A stretch of 64,000 nucleotides of DNA from Poa pratensis (GCA_947311845.1 CAMZMU010000069.1:11163424-11227423), one strand, 5' to 3'; shown: positions 45,441 to 57,472, counted from the stretch's first letter. Made by a program: numbers and translations. Notes: generated by a model from the letters alone, not told the origin.

Positions 45441-47151
45441 TCAGCTCTCTGGTGCCACCCAGGAAAGAAGTTTCTGCTCAACTTCTTGCCAGTTATGAAC
45501 CTTGGTCACCAGCGGATGTGACTGATCAACACCAGTTTTGCACCAAGGATACGAGTTATCGTAATCAAAGAGCAGAACCCTCATGCCATCCTCAGCGCAT
45601 TCTAACGCATATCTCGGGTTGTCATCTATTAAAACATGTGCACCAAAAGATCTGCAGAGGCATTCCATAGCGAATGAGTTAATATTATGTGCAAGAACAA
45701 TTGATAACATGTTCTCACAGCTTGAAATGAGATAGATAGTAAACGACAGTTTTGAACATTATTATTCTTAAGTATGTTGTAGGCCAAGTCAAAGGCTGAA
45801 TGCAGAGTGTCTTTACATGACTGAAAAAACTAGAATAAAGTCCCTCTAGCACTCGTACCTGCAAATCTCTGATTTTGGTTTTGATTTACCTTCCAAAGCA
45901 AAATGGTTGCCAAAATGGATCTGCTCAAATAAACCTGGATAAAACTTCTCGATCCACTCTAGTGTATGATTTTTTATTGCATCCTGCCGAGATCTTTACA
46001 AGGAAAGATGTCCATTAAGCAGGCAGTACATAACAAAAGAAAATTGGTTGTGTCTCTAAAATCAAATGATTGACTTACGTTACTACAGATAAGCTACAGA
46101 AAGAAGAAAGATTGTGCAGAGCATCTCGAGCGCCTGGGATAGGATGGATACCATCTTGGAAGTAATGGGTTGTAAAGAACTCGTGGACGAGAAAATTAGC
46201 TGCAGCAAATTTAGAAGAATGCTTGATGTCATACACAGCATTCTATTAAAACGAAACATGGTGGAGGATATTATAATCAAGACAAACCTTTTTCTGGGGA
46301 ACAATTCCATATCTGCATAGAGCATCGCAAAAGGATGCAAGACAAATTACACACTGACCATAGAGAATAAATTGCAGGAATTCAAGTTTTTGTAGGAAAG
46401 CAAAGGCACCTTAAAGAACTCATACACATGGTATTCTGACACCGAATGATTCCAAGAGTAACGCTCCACAATAAATCTGTTCAGCGCAGCAAGAAAGCTT
46501 CCCAGAACTGCAGACAAGATATAAATAGCAACATAAGCATGGAAATTCTTCGCAATTTGTTGAATTCACAATTTGGTTCTAGACCCAACCACTGAAGAAA
46601 GGTACTAGTTATGCAATGAACATGGTAGTTTAGCCCTGCATAACTGAGAGATGCACAGCTCTACTGCAAGGATCTTGCATCACAATACCTTCATCCACAT
46701 CAACGGCAACCACCATCTTAGTTGGCACAGCCTGGTCAGGGAAACCAAGGTGCTTCCCAGGACGGCAAGCGTCGTTGCCATTAACACTCTTCACGCTCGC
46801 CTCCTCCGACAGCTGAACCTCTGAATCATGGACGAACTGCCGCTGAGGGGCCAAAACCCTCGCCTTGATCTCCACCGCATCAGCATCCACCCTCCTGAAC
46901 CTGCTGCTGCCCTGCCAATCCAGACAGCTCTTCAAGCTCAGCGAACTGCCCGGCGCAAACCTCCGGCCGACCCCCAAATCCAGGGCACCCTTCCTCTGCA
47001 CCCCGCGGTACGCACTCGAGTGGCTAACGCTGCAGAAGCAAGCGTGGTTTACGGCAGCGGCTGGCGGCGGCGGCGGCATGGCGGGGCTCCTCCCCCTCGG
47101 CGGCGGGCGGAGACGATCCAGCAACGACCGCACGGCTCCTCGGTTTAGCAT
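45441..47151 (-). CDS. HAD-superfamily 5'(3')-deoxyribonucleotidase-like phosphatase (NT5C family), intact, six exons
   Basis: Exons 47151-46689, 46507-46410, 46312-46288, 46199-46079, 45993-45859 and 45651-45441 all have GT..AG borders and join in frame to 350 residues. HAD motifs: I VAVDVDEVLG (nucleophile D151, D153), II VVTS (T236/S237), III Lys in KPKSEIC (K276), IV LIDDNPRY (D290/D291). Other conserved text: YHVYEFFK, GIHPIPGARDAL, HTLEWIEKFYPGLFEQIHFGNHF, LLFDYDNSYPWCK. NT5C enzymes dephosphorylate (deoxy)nucleoside monophosphates; the plant substrate is not established. The first ~60 residues are rich in Arg/Ser/Pro with few acids, suggesting an organelle transit peptide (inference). 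The ATG at 47151 is chosen because no ATG precedes it in this frame. A 25 nt exon 3 is unusual but in phase. Confidence 0.92.
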
Positions 47152-47165
47152 GTCGATGCGAGCAT
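47145..47165 (-). promoter_or_regulatory. Upstream ORF overlapping the NT5C start
   Basis: An ATG 14 nt before the main ATG opens a six-codon frame (MLASTC) whose TAA overlaps codons 1-3 of the main frame. Overlapping uORFs commonly lower main-frame initiation, though reinitiation or leaky scanning is possible. Confidence 0.6.
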
Positions 47166-47236
47166 TCCCCGTCCAAATCAAAGAAACCTGCCAAACCCGC
47201 GCACCCCTCCGGATCAGATTCTCCTACCCACAGAAT

Positions 47237-47300
47237 CTGCAAGATTGCGTAATCCAGGAAAGAGGAGCACGCAATCACCGGCACGAGGAGGATCCCTTAC
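47237..47300 (-). other. 5'UTR intron of the NT5C gene
   Basis: Donor CGTCGCAG|GTAAGG at 47301/47300 and acceptor ATCTTGCAG|ATTCTG at 47237/47236. 64 nt, short but workable for grasses. Inferred from sequence only. Confidence 0.5.
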
Positions 47301-47571
47301 CTGCGACGCGAGATCCGATCGGTTGGGACGACAAGCCCTAGTACTCAGTGCGCACCACGCCTTTCCTGTGATCTGAGCGCGCTGAAAAGGGGAAGGGAAT
47401 CGCCCGGATCTTTCAAACTCAGATCGCGACTCAGGGCGGAGGGAACAACTCGGGAAAATCGAGCGAAATTCTCAGGGAATATGTGCGGGAGAAATTGGAG
47501 ACGGCGAAGAGAAATTCTTGGGGTTTTCCTTTGTTTTTCGCTTTCTCCCTTGCTGTTTTAAGGGTTTGGGT

Positions 47572-48540
47572 TGTTCTGCACAATTGTTTCGTGTGGCTTT
47601 ACGGTTATGTGGACGTGTGGAGTGGCGGTGATCGTGGGCTTTTTTGTTTTTGTTATTTTCCTTATTGGAGACTATCCTGCTCAGATTTATTTTCTTTTAC
47701 ATTTGGCAGCCTGCTCAGATTTATTTTCCTGTAAAGCTGGAAGTATAAAAGTTCAGTATATTTTTTATCACCCCCAAAATTTGTCTTTAATCTTGTTTGT
47801 ATAACTAATACTCCCTCCGTCCCAAAATAAGTGTCTCAAAGTTGTACAAAAGTGAATGTATCTATACTTGTTTCATGTCTAGATACATCCACTTTTTGAC
47901 AAATTTAAGACAGTTATTTTGGGACGGAGGGAGTATTTTGTCTATTTTTATTTGTTTAACCGAAATCGGAACTTTTCCAATTGTGTGAATGTTTATTCAA
48001 CAACTATTAGTTGGACGTGTGGAGTGACGGTGATCGGTGATCGTGGCTTTTTATTTGTTTTCTTATTTTCCTTTTTTGGAGCTCGGGTTGCTCTTTTTTT
48101 TCCCTTGTTACCTTTTGCAACCAAGTACTGTAAAGCTGGAAATATAACAGTTTAGCACATTTTTTATCAATCTCAATATTTGTTTGTTATTTAATCTTGT
48201 GTGTATACTAATATTGTGTATATTTTTATTTGTTTAACACAAAACCAAAATATTCCAATCGTGCAGATGTTTATTCAACAACTACTATAAGTTTAGACTT
48301 CGGCGATCATAGAATGGCCCTTTGTCGAGTCAATATCATACAATTTAAATCTGCACAATTGTTCCATGTGTCTTTACTGTTATGTGGACTTGAGTGGCGA
48401 TGATCGTGAACTCCTTTTATTTTCTTATTCTTCTTTTTGGAATCCGGCATGCTCAGATTTATTTAGCTTTTTTACCTTTGCAGCCAAGACTTTTACGGCT
48501 GGAAGTATACCACTTTAGTACGTTTTATCATGCTTAGATT
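47572..48540. repeat. Three diverged tandem units upstream of the NT5C gene
   Basis: Units begin near 47572, 48010 and 48349, each with GGACGTGTGGAGTGRCGGTGAT-type words (written here in part), then 'ttattttcctt', 'gtaaagctggaa.tata' and 'tagtacattttttatca'. Unit 1 holds a Stowaway; unit 3 is followed by a SINE. Confidence 0.7.
47811..47933. mobile_element. Stowaway MITE
   Basis: 123 bp, ends CTCCCTCCGTCCCAAAATAA and TTATTTTGGGACGGAGGGAG, TA on both sides. Confidence 0.96.
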
Positions 48541-48543
48541 TTG

Positions 48544-48833
48544 CGAAACACAGTACAACGCAGACGCTCATATACACACGCACACACCCACCCCTATGAA
48601 CGCACGCACGCACACCCTACCCCTATGAGCACCTTCGAGAGACTGAGTCGGCAGATCGAGTCTTGAGATTGACGAAGTCACCACGGGCGCCTCGCTGTCG
48701 ACGGAAACGTCGCCTCCCACTGAAGAATATTCCGCCTTAAATGAGAAACATCAGCGTCAAACTTGGGGTTTGAACTCTGGTGGGCTGGGGGTACATCCAC
48801 CCACCTAACCATCTTGCCAAAGGCAAGTTCTCA
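48544..48833 (-). mobile_element. Au-type SINE
   Basis: On the minus strand it begins with a tRNA-like head (GATGGTTAGGTGGGTGG; box B near GAGTTCAAACCCC), continues with GTGGGAGGCGACGTTTCCGT and TCATAGGGGTAGGGTGTGCG, and ends at GTACTGTGTTTCGC. Perfect 18 bp target duplication TATCATGCTTAGATTTTG (48526-48543 and 48834-48851). Features match the grass Au SINE as I know it. There is no long poly(A). Confidence 0.93.
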
Positions 48834-48851
48834 TATCATGCTTAGATTTTG

Positions 48852-49424
48852 TTTGGCATTTAATCTTGTTTGTCGTATAGGAGAGTTTTGGTGGTGCGAA
48901 GAGGTTGATGCTTTCTTATCCACCCGAGTTCAATTCCTTCTCAGGCTTACATTGTGGTGATGTTGCACTATCAGAATGTAGGAAGGTGAGGGAGAGAGGA
49001 AGACCGACACCAGATTTCAAAGAAAGAGACGCCGCCGCTCACCGAAGAGGAGTAAAGACGCCGCGGCCAAGAACCGGTCCTCCCACACAAGTAGCGTCAG
49101 TCGGCCACCTGCCAACGCCGCCCGAAGCTTTTCTCCCTTGTCTACCTCGCCACAGTGCCCTCCACGTACCTTGGACTCCGTCGCTTCTCGATCCGTCGCC
49201 CCTAGCCTTCCATCAAAGGTCTGCAACTATCCAGGTGGTCTACGTTGTGGGCGCACCCGCACCCCACCACTAAGTCCATTACGCCGTCCGATTGTCGCAC
49301 ACAAAAACGTCAGCTGCATAGCAAAGTTCTTTTAGAATCTTTAAAACTTCAAAGTTCTATGAAGCCGTGGAGCCAAAAGTTCCACAATTCTCGTCGGGAC
49401 CATTAATTCTGGCTATTCAGGATA
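48852..49424. other. Unassigned stretch
   Basis: A GC-rich part at 48990-49270 is open on both strands but shows no recognisable protein, start context or splice pattern. Confidence 0.4.
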
Positions 49425-49795
49425 CACTACAGGAATCGAGGGCTGTGCCGACGGCCTTCTCCCGTCGGCATAGGCCAAGTTACCGTCGGCACACACCTAT
49501 GCCGACGGCCGCCGTCGGCACAGAGTGGTCGGCATAGGTGCCCGTAGGCATAGGCCACGTGGCCGTCGGCACAGGTAAACACCGTCGGCACAGGCTGTGC
49601 CGACGGCCAAAACAGCACCGTCGGCACCGTGTTCGTCGGCACATCGTGGGTGGGTCCCACCTCAGCCGGGCAAGGCAGGGGGCCTGTGCCGACGGCTTTG
49701 CCGTCGGCATAGGGTGGACACGCATTGTAAAAAAAAATCCCCGCCGTCCCTCGCTGGGGACAGCCTGGGACAGGCTAGGGCGGCCGCGACGAGGA

Positions 49796-50050
49796 CGACG
49801 GTGTCCGACGCGGGGAGGACGGCGGCGCTGCTTCTGGCTTGCAGTCGCCGGCGCGACGAGGACATCCATGTGCCAGCCCTCCGTGGGGACGAGCTGGGGC
49901 GGGCTGGGCCGGCGCGAGGACGACGGCGTGCTCGTGGCTTGCCCCGGTGTCCGACGCAGGGAGGACGGCGTCGCTGCTCCTGGCTTGCGGTCATCGGCGC
50001 GACGAGGACGGCGGCGTGCTCGTGGCTTGCCCAGCGTCCGTCGAGGGGAC
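49796..50050. repeat. About 146 bp direct duplication in CACTA
   Basis: GTGTCCGACGCGGGGAGGAC at 49801 recurs as GTGTCCGACGCAGGGAGGAC at 49947, with following GCGCGACGAGGAC shared. It opens long GC-rich frames on both strands that I treat as non-coding. Confidence 0.75.
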
Positions 50051-50754
50051 GACGGCGTGTGACGGCGGAGGATAGGCTCCGCACGCCGCCCTCGCGCTGC
50101 TGCTCACGGCCCTTCTGGTGCTCGCGGCCGCGCTCACCGTCGAGTCCCGAGCCCATCCGCCGCCGTTGGAGACGGACTCGGCAGTTTACTTGACTTCCTG
50201 CACGCGGAGGCCTGGCGGTGGCTGCCGGCCTGGCCTTCTCGGACGCCTTCATGGTGGCGGGGGAGGAGGCCGATCTTCACGGGCTCGGTCGGCGGCGGTG
50301 TTCCGTCCGCGCTGTTGGTGGTGGTGTCCGCGCGCTGGATGGAGGCGAGGTGGCCGGGGACGACAGCAGAGGGAGGAGGAGCTCGGGAGCCTGGAGGCGC
50401 CATGGCCATGGAGGTCGAAGGAGGGCGGCCATGGCCATGGAGGTCGCCGCCCTCTCCTGTCCTGTTCTTGGCGTCGTCCACTCGTCCCTGCATCCAGAGA
50501 TGAGATAAGGAGAGATAAAGGAGGGTAGCAGGTCGAAAAAAAACAAATAGAGTAGCATGTACGGAGGACATGTCACCCAATCCATCCACAAACCCCTCCA
50601 ACCAATCAGATTCAGGTATTCAGATTGACGAGGATAGTGTGCTTTCCCTCAACGTTTCAGATTGACCACATTAAAATCCTCTGGATCCAACGGCTTTGAG
50701 GCATCATCCGAGTGAAACTCCTCCTAGCCAATCAGAAATAGGATTTCTTTTTTG

Positions 50755-52860
50755 TGTATTTTTTCACTTTCTTTTATTTTTTCATAAAAACAGTCAAAAT
50801 GACCACTAATTGTGTACTTTAAAATGATTCTCGATAAAATATGGCCTACTTTGTGTGGAAATTGGATGGGTGTCATTTTGCACCATATTTGTTGTACTTA
50901 CTTCACAAAAAATGTGATTTTTGACAATTAAAAAATGAAAAATGATATTTTTTAGAAAGCATTCGTGTATTCACCAAAGATCGGATTACAAGAGCAAAAA
51001 CATACGCACGCTATAGAAATTGAAGCAGAGCACTGACACCACACCTACGCTAAGAGGAAGCTGCAACAACACCAATACACACCGCAAACCTGGGCGAGAG
51101 AACACCTCCAACATTGTTGATGGCTGCATGATCCACCAGACGCAAGCATCAGGATCGTCGACGATTAACGAGCACAGCCAGGCCGCCCTCTCCTCCACCA
51201 GCTCCGGACACCACCAGCAGCCCAGCTGCGCCGGAACCACCACCCAACAACCACCGGAGCACCGCAGCAACCTCCAGCGCGAGACGAAGTGCAGAACTCC
51301 ACCTCCATCCTTACCTCCAGCACACCAGCACCTCACAAACCCTGTAGTGCCGCAGGAGGAGACGACGCCACGATGAGGACAGGGCCGGAGGACGGGGACT
51401 CCAAAGCACGCAGACGACACCGCCGTCTCGTCGGCCGCACGCAGAGAGCAAGAGCTCACAAGATCCGCAGATCTTGGAACACAAAAAAGCCCACCGAATC
51501 GCTCGATCCGGAGGCCGCCAACGCCGGATGCTTCCCGCCGCTGCCACGCATGGCCTCGCCGGGGAGGGGAAGAAGCACCAGCACCCTTATTCCACTCCGC
51601 CGCCGCCTCCACCTCCGAAGCCGCGACGCGGGAAACCTACCCCTAACCCTACTATCTACACGCCTCAGGCACAGATCGGAGGTCCATCCACTCACCCACC
51701 GCCGCACGGGCGGCCGGAGAGGGAGAGGACCGTCGATCCGGCCATCGGCGGAGCACAGGAGCACGGGGTTCTCCCTTTCGCCTTTTCTGCCTCGCACTTC
51801 ACTGTAGACGGGAGGGGAAAGGAGAGCGCTTCGGTGCATATGAAAAATGATATTTATAAAACTAATTTGATAAAAACTCAGTTCTGCAACATTTTTTTGT
51901 AATAACAAGACACATATATGTGTCTAATATGGGCACATTATCACAAACTATGGCATGGGGATGACCATATCTAGGTCATTTGACTCGAAACTTATACATG
52001 TTTATAGATGATTGACCTTTTGGTGAAGAAGTTCTTTGGAAACTTTGTCAAAACTCAAGTTTATCATTTTTCCTAGCAAGTAGTACACATAAAATGACTC
52101 CATGCCAAAGGATTTTATTTTTTGAGTATTTTGACACATTCTTTGATTTTTTTGAAAAAACTATCAAAATGACCGCCATGCATATTCATTGAAAGGGGTC
52201 ACATTTTTCAAAATTATCGACGGTTCTGTGAAATAGTTACTACTTGCGTACCTTAAAATGATTTTTGTAAAAAAATTAGAGCAAACTATCACACACTTGT
52301 AGTTCAAATTTGAATTACTTTCGGAAAATAGGCATAAAGTCATTTAAATAGGCGAAATTAGGTAAAAACCGAGAAAATTCCTAATATTTCCAGATTATGC
52401 ATCAAATATGGTCTACTTTGTGTAGAAATTAGATGGGTGCCATTTTCCACCATATTTGTTGTACTTGCTTCACAAAAATGTCATTTTTGACAATTAAAAA
52501 ATGAAAATGATATTTATAAAACTAATTTGAAAAAACTCAGTTCTGCAACATTGTTTGTAATAACAAGACACACCTATGTGTCAAATATGACCACATTATC
52601 ACAAATTATAGCACGGGGATGCTCATATCTAGGTCATTTGACTCGAAAATTATACATGTTTATAGATGATAGACCTTTTTGTGAAGAAGTTTTTTGGAAA
52701 CATTGTCAAAAATCATGTTTATCATTTTTCCTACCAACTAGTACACATACAAGGATTCCATGCCAAAGGATTTCATTTTTTGAGTATTTTTCACTTTCTT
52801 TTATTTTTTTGAAAAAAATGGTCAAAATGGCCGTCGTGCCATGATTTGTGATAAAGTGTC
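50755..52860. repeat. Internal direct repeats, one copy split by a retroposon
   Basis: Copy 1 is 50835-50950 joined to 51856-52180; copy 2 is about 52395-52860. Matching words: CTACTTTGTGTRGAAATTRG, CACCATATTTGTTGTACTT, CAGTTCTGCAACATT, CTAGGTCATTTGACTCGAAA. Part of a third copy (TTTCACTTTCTTTTATTTTT, GTCAAAATGACC) starts at 50755. Confidence 0.88.
50951..51839 (-). mobile_element. Poly(A) retroposon, about 890 bp, no RT domain
   Basis: Perfect 16 bp target duplication ATGAAAAATGATATTT (50935-50950 and 51840-51855). On the minus strand it runs from CGAAGCGCTCTCC to GCTTTCT and an A run. A 208-codon GC-rich frame (51612-50986, ending SVRMFLLL) has no recognisable domain. It could be a LINE deletion derivative, a processed non-coding transcript or an unknown non-LTR family. 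Confidence 0.75.
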
Positions 52861-53355
52861 CACATTTGACACATAGGTGTCTCTTGGTATGTCCAACATT
52901 GTTGCCAAAAACAAATTTTAAAATATTATTATAAATATTATTTTCCAATTTTTAAGTGCCAAAAACAAATTTTTAACAAGAAAGTACCACAAATATGTTG
53001 CAAAAAGTCATATACATGAAGAAAAAAAAGATGAAATGGATGTCATATTTGGATTCCTCTATTTTTTCTAATCGATTTAGACATTTTATTTGTTAAATTT
53101 CAATTTATAGATTTGAAGATATGAAAGATTCTATATTAGATGAAAAATAGGGAAAAGAGCTATGCCTACGACTTACCTATGCCGAGGGCAAAGCCGTCGG
53201 CACAGCCCCTGTGCCAAATCTATGCCGACGGCATATCCTATGCCGACGGCTTTGTCGACGGGCTGGCCTCATCGAAACCTATGCCGACGGCCCCGATATA
53301 AAGCCGTCGGCACAGGGTTTGGCCGTCGGCATAGATCCCCATTCCTGTAGTGATA

Positions 53356-53893
53356 GGACACCATACCCTGTCGGAATCCCGGAATATCCATGTCGGCATC
53401 CCAGAATATTCATGGCTCTCACTCACCTCTCGTCGTGTGGGTGTGGCACGATGGTGCGCACTGTGGCCGGCGTCGTGAGAAACGTTTCTTTATGCTGGAT
53501 AGTACCTTATCCCTGAGGAGTGAGGTGACGATAAGCTGGCCGGTTGTTCTTTCATACAGTAACACGGACGTTTTTCTCTTGTATTTTCATCCAGCGTATT
53601 TGGAAAACCAAGGTGAAAGTGTAACAGCGCAAAATCAATGGAGCAGAAGTTTCACGTTTGGTAACGAAAACATTTCACACTGTCATTTGCTTCTTTCTTG
53701 TGACCTTTTCTGTTGATGAAAAATACATCGACTTTCGTTGTGAATTGCACAAACTGTTGCTAGAGTAACAAAGAGGAAGAAATAGACCGGCCCAGTGTGG
53801 GAGCCGTGACTGAGCACGTCACAGCGAGAGTCCACGTTCGACTGACCGGCCTAAGCGGCTAAGCCCATTCATCACAGGCTCCGACCCAGCCAC
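53356..53893. other. Unassigned stretch
   Basis: No gene or element ends seen, only short imperfect GGAATATC / GAATATTC words near 53382. Confidence 0.4.
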
Positions 53894-53896
53894 TTA

Positions 53897-54512
53897 GCGC
53901 ATCTCCAGCCGTCTCCAGCGCTCGCCAGGAGGCCTTTTTAGCGTCGCTTTGCGCCGTTTTCTACCAGTCGCCCCCCAGAATCTCATTTAGCGCCGCTTTG
54001 CGCTGTTTTTAGCGCCGTTTTGCGCCGGCGCACCCAAGCCAAACCCAGCGCGCCGGGGCTCGCTTGGGGGGCAAAAGGCGTCCGTGGGACAGACCTGTCG
54101 GCGAGCAACGGCGGTTTTCCCTTCATATTTTGCCCTTCCCTCCATAATTTTGCTCTTTCCTTCCATTTTCGCCCCCACATACACCCTCTCCCGCCGGCCG
54201 ATCCCGCCATTTCCCTCAGATCTGGCCGCCATGGCTCCCAGCAAATTCACCGGCCCCCGCGTCACCGCCGTCGCCGCGACCTCCGCCGCCTTGGAGGTGA
54301 AGACGCCGAGGAAGCCAAGGGCGTCGAAGGAGAGGCCGCCAGGCTGGACCAACGCTAGGTGGATCGCCGACGAAGCGCGCCGGAAGTCCGACAACGCCCA
54401 GCGCCGGGCGAGGGAGAAAAGGCAGCGTGAAAAGCTCTTGGCAGAGGGCCGTGCGGAAAAGCTTCTCCAAAAAAAAAAAAAAAAAAAAAGGAAAAGATCA
54501 GCCCGAGGGTAG
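53897..54512 (+). mobile_element. Harbinger-type element fragment with 5' end only
   Basis: Starts GCGCATCTCCAGCCGTC after TTA and shares the TAGCGCCG subterminal words of the element at 30330. The right end is not visible. An A21 run at 54469-54489 interrupts the ORF region. Confidence 0.6.
54231..54512 (+). pseudogene. Harbinger cargo ORF fragment, unknown function
   Basis: 93 residues: MAPSKFTGPRVTAVAATSAA, then TPRKPRASKERPPGWTNARW and the basic helix-like EARRKSDNAQRRAREKRQRE. The A run then encodes poly-Lys and the frame ends. The charged tail suggests the start of a longer coiled-coil protein, truncated here. I do not recognise a domain. Confidence 0.5.
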
Positions 54513-57438
54513 CGGGTTGTCATTCACCCAATCAAGCTGATGTCCTCCGGCCGGCCGACATTGATTGACCGTAGTCCATGGCCTAGGAAATCCTTGATCC
54601 ATCGCGCACTGGTCATCGATTTGACGCTCGCCCGCTTGGATCTCTAGATGCTGCCCATTTTTACGACGTTCTTCTTCACGCAGAGAAGCTGAGATTTTGA
54701 GCGTGCCATGACTTATCTCTATGTGAAAAGAACACAAGCTGCGAAAAATGAAAATATGTGTAGTTTTAAAAAGGAAACGAAATACTCAAACCGTCTGCTA
54801 GAGGAATGAATTTTCATTAGCATAACTTGGGCTCCTAAAATATGACGCTGCTGGGACAATCTATTTGATTGCCGGGTTTGTTTCGTTCCAATCAAAGATA
54901 TCCATGGGGTCCCTAGTTTGTTTCCGAATTTTGGAGCCTGTCACTAGAAATCCAACTTTTCTCCTTTTTAATATCCCTTATGTTCGATTTTTTAAGACTA
55001 CATACTCTAGCTAGAATGTGTTGATTAGTTGAGTAAACTGAGCATGGTTCGAATATACAAACTAATCAGGAGATAACTATGGAGTATTTTACGTATGTGT
55101 GCACGATTTGAATATACATACTAATAAAGAGGTAACCAAAGAGTGATCCTTAAGCCCTTCTGTAATTCTTTACTTTTTAGTGCGATATTCTAGATAGTGG
55201 TGTATTATAAGAAACGACCATCCTAATACATTGCTTTTTCAGAATTGTATCTCAGTAAACTTGAACTCAATGATTTTCGTCTCAAATTTGCGATTGGGCT
55301 AGCAACATGTTTTGCCTATGATCTCGCGTAATAGCCGTATATTAGGTAAGCTACAATCTCAATCTTTTTTTTATTAAATTTAGTGACACGGACAACAGTT
55401 TGCATATTGTATTGTGCTAAGATAGAACCATTTTGAAAGGCCTAAAAGTGCAAAAGTGCAACCGCGAGTAGATAGATACACATGCACCCCACAAAAAACC
55501 ATACGCCGTTGTGGTGAGTTTTAAGATTGACGAATAAACAGTTGGGAGCGGCAATTTGGCTTAGATATAATTTGAAAAACAAATCCACCCTTTCTTTAAA
55601 AAATAATTTGAAATTTCAAACAAAATGGGTTCATACGTACATGTTCGCATTTTATGTGTTCACTGAGTTATTTCATGAAAAACCAACTTATTTTTGTGGC
55701 GTATGTAAAAACGATTTTTTAAAATGCTAAAATGAGGCTTTCACAAGACATATTTTTGTCTTTTTATATAAGCCACAGTAAATATCGATATCTCCTGAAA
55801 CTTTATGTGTGCACATAGAACGCCGTGATGTATGCTCCGATTTGTTTTCCGGAAATTTTCGACATTCCAAAATATCTCTATCTATTAATGGGAGCTAATG
55901 CACATGGGAGTCAAAGTGAATTTTTGGAATTAACGAGTTAACCTGCAATCACATCACATGAATCGAAACTCGAACGGATATTTATGAGAGATCTCTTCCA
56001 CCTGAACAAAACAAGGGACACGAGATTGGAATGCTTTAATCAGTTTTGATATGTTCCTGCCACACGTACAAAGAGTTTGACCAGCACGTCAAGTACTCAG
56101 GACTTGGATCGATACAACAAGTCTCGAGTCCTATTTCACGTATGCATGGCTCCAACACACATAAAATGCAGAGAACTTCACTTTTTCAATTAGTATAATA
56201 CGTGGGGAACAAGAAACCTAGACCCTCTTATATTGCTTTTATAGTATGTAATAGATAGATCAAAAATATATTTTAACATGCTCTGTTTTTATGCGCAAGA
56301 TTTCTAACAACTTTCAAATTCATGTTACTATATTTATGATCATCTACTACATTCAATCTTACAGTTTATTATTATTCATGGGTTTGTAACAATGTCCTTG
56401 GATAATTGTATCGATATAGTAACCAAGGATGCTAGGCCGCACGTCACTATCTTCCAACGGTGTTTACTCCGATTTAAACTTCCAAGTTTGCATAATAATA
56501 GAAACCAAATCTTTACCTTTTTTTGGGGCCAGATTGCCACATGTAATTTTAAGGTTGTCATGAACACTATGAGATCTTAATATTGGATTTGAGCTCACCA
56601 CTTATGACAGTTGGTGCCAACAACAGAGATCGAGCACAAGATGTGCATATGGTGAGTTTCTAAGTCGGTAACTAGAGAGAACGATGGTGCTACTATAGAA
56701 AGTATCATTACCCAAACATTATATTGATGTGATAACAAGTCACCCACAAGGATTCAACTTCAGTATGGACGACCGTATATCTATCGACTTTATGATGACA
56801 ATAATTTCAAAAAGATTTTGTAGAATGTTTGTTCCAACGATTTATTTTCCTTTTCTGAAAGTTCTCTATATGGATGATTCTGTATTATTCCTACATAAAC
56901 CAAATTTAAAAAGTTTCTCTGCATGTAACCTTTTGAAACTCAAATACAGTTTTTTCATTGGATATAAGTTTGAATATTTAAGACTTCACTGGAGGTATCA
57001 TTGCTTTCAAAGTTTTTAAATTTTATTTGGTTTTTGCTGTTCTAGATAAGTGTGTCAAATAATTGACCTGAGGTACTGGGGCATAATGATGATAGTTACC
57101 AAGGATAGTTGATGACAAGCTGTGCGCCTTGGCAGTATTTGTTGTCCCATGGAAATACTCGAGCTTAATTATGTAAGGACGTGACAAGCTCGGTTGTATT
57201 TTCTTTAAATTATGGGCAATCTAAATCAACTTATTCGTCTGACAAGACACAACAAATACATGTTAGTAAGACTGTAGATCACCTAGATCGAATAGTGGGA
57301 AACAATATGAAAAGAGTAAACACAGATCAAAATATCACAACGCATTACAAAATAGTACATGGTATTCTTGACAATACAAATATAAGTGTAATTAAGAATC
57401 TCATATTTTTAGTATCTCTGAAACCATAAACCATAGAT
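54513..57438. other. Unassigned AT-rich stretch
   Basis: No supported gene. Short open frames (55527, 56392, 56729, 57181) are AT-driven and have no recognisable content. The right end belongs to a Helitron whose 5' end I cannot place. Confidence 0.45.
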
Positions 57439-57472
57439 GATGCTCTCGCATTTGCGAGGGCCACCTTGCTAG
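57439..57472 (+). mobile_element. Helitron 3' terminus
   Basis: Hairpin CTCGCATTTGCGAG (57445-57458), 10 nt spacer, then CTAG ending at 57472 and followed by T. The hairpin core is the same as in the Helitron end at 23414 (TCGCAAATGCGA is its complement), so both may belong to one family. The matching 5'-TC end was not found. Confidence 0.75.

Larger units (their letters stand above)
49425..53352. mobile_element. Non-autonomous CACTA with CACTACAGGAAT ends
   Basis: Ends CACTACAGGAAT and ATTCCTGTAGTG; TSD ATA at 49422-49424 and 53353-53355. Subterminal arrays of GCCGTCGGCA / TGCCGACGGC at both ends (49440-49720 and 53165-53335). The interior is a GC-rich degenerate repeat block, a poly(A) retroposon and AT-rich direct repeats. 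No transposase. Confidence 0.96.

Noticed and set aside
49480..50601. Several long frames on both strands in the CACTA at 49.4-53.4 kb
   Set aside because: They follow the GCCGTCGGCA subterminal repeats and the GC-rich duplication; no start context, domain or splice pattern.
54469..54489. A21 run as a retroposon tail
   Set aside because: No matching target duplication was found on the two sides, and the run sits inside the open frame.
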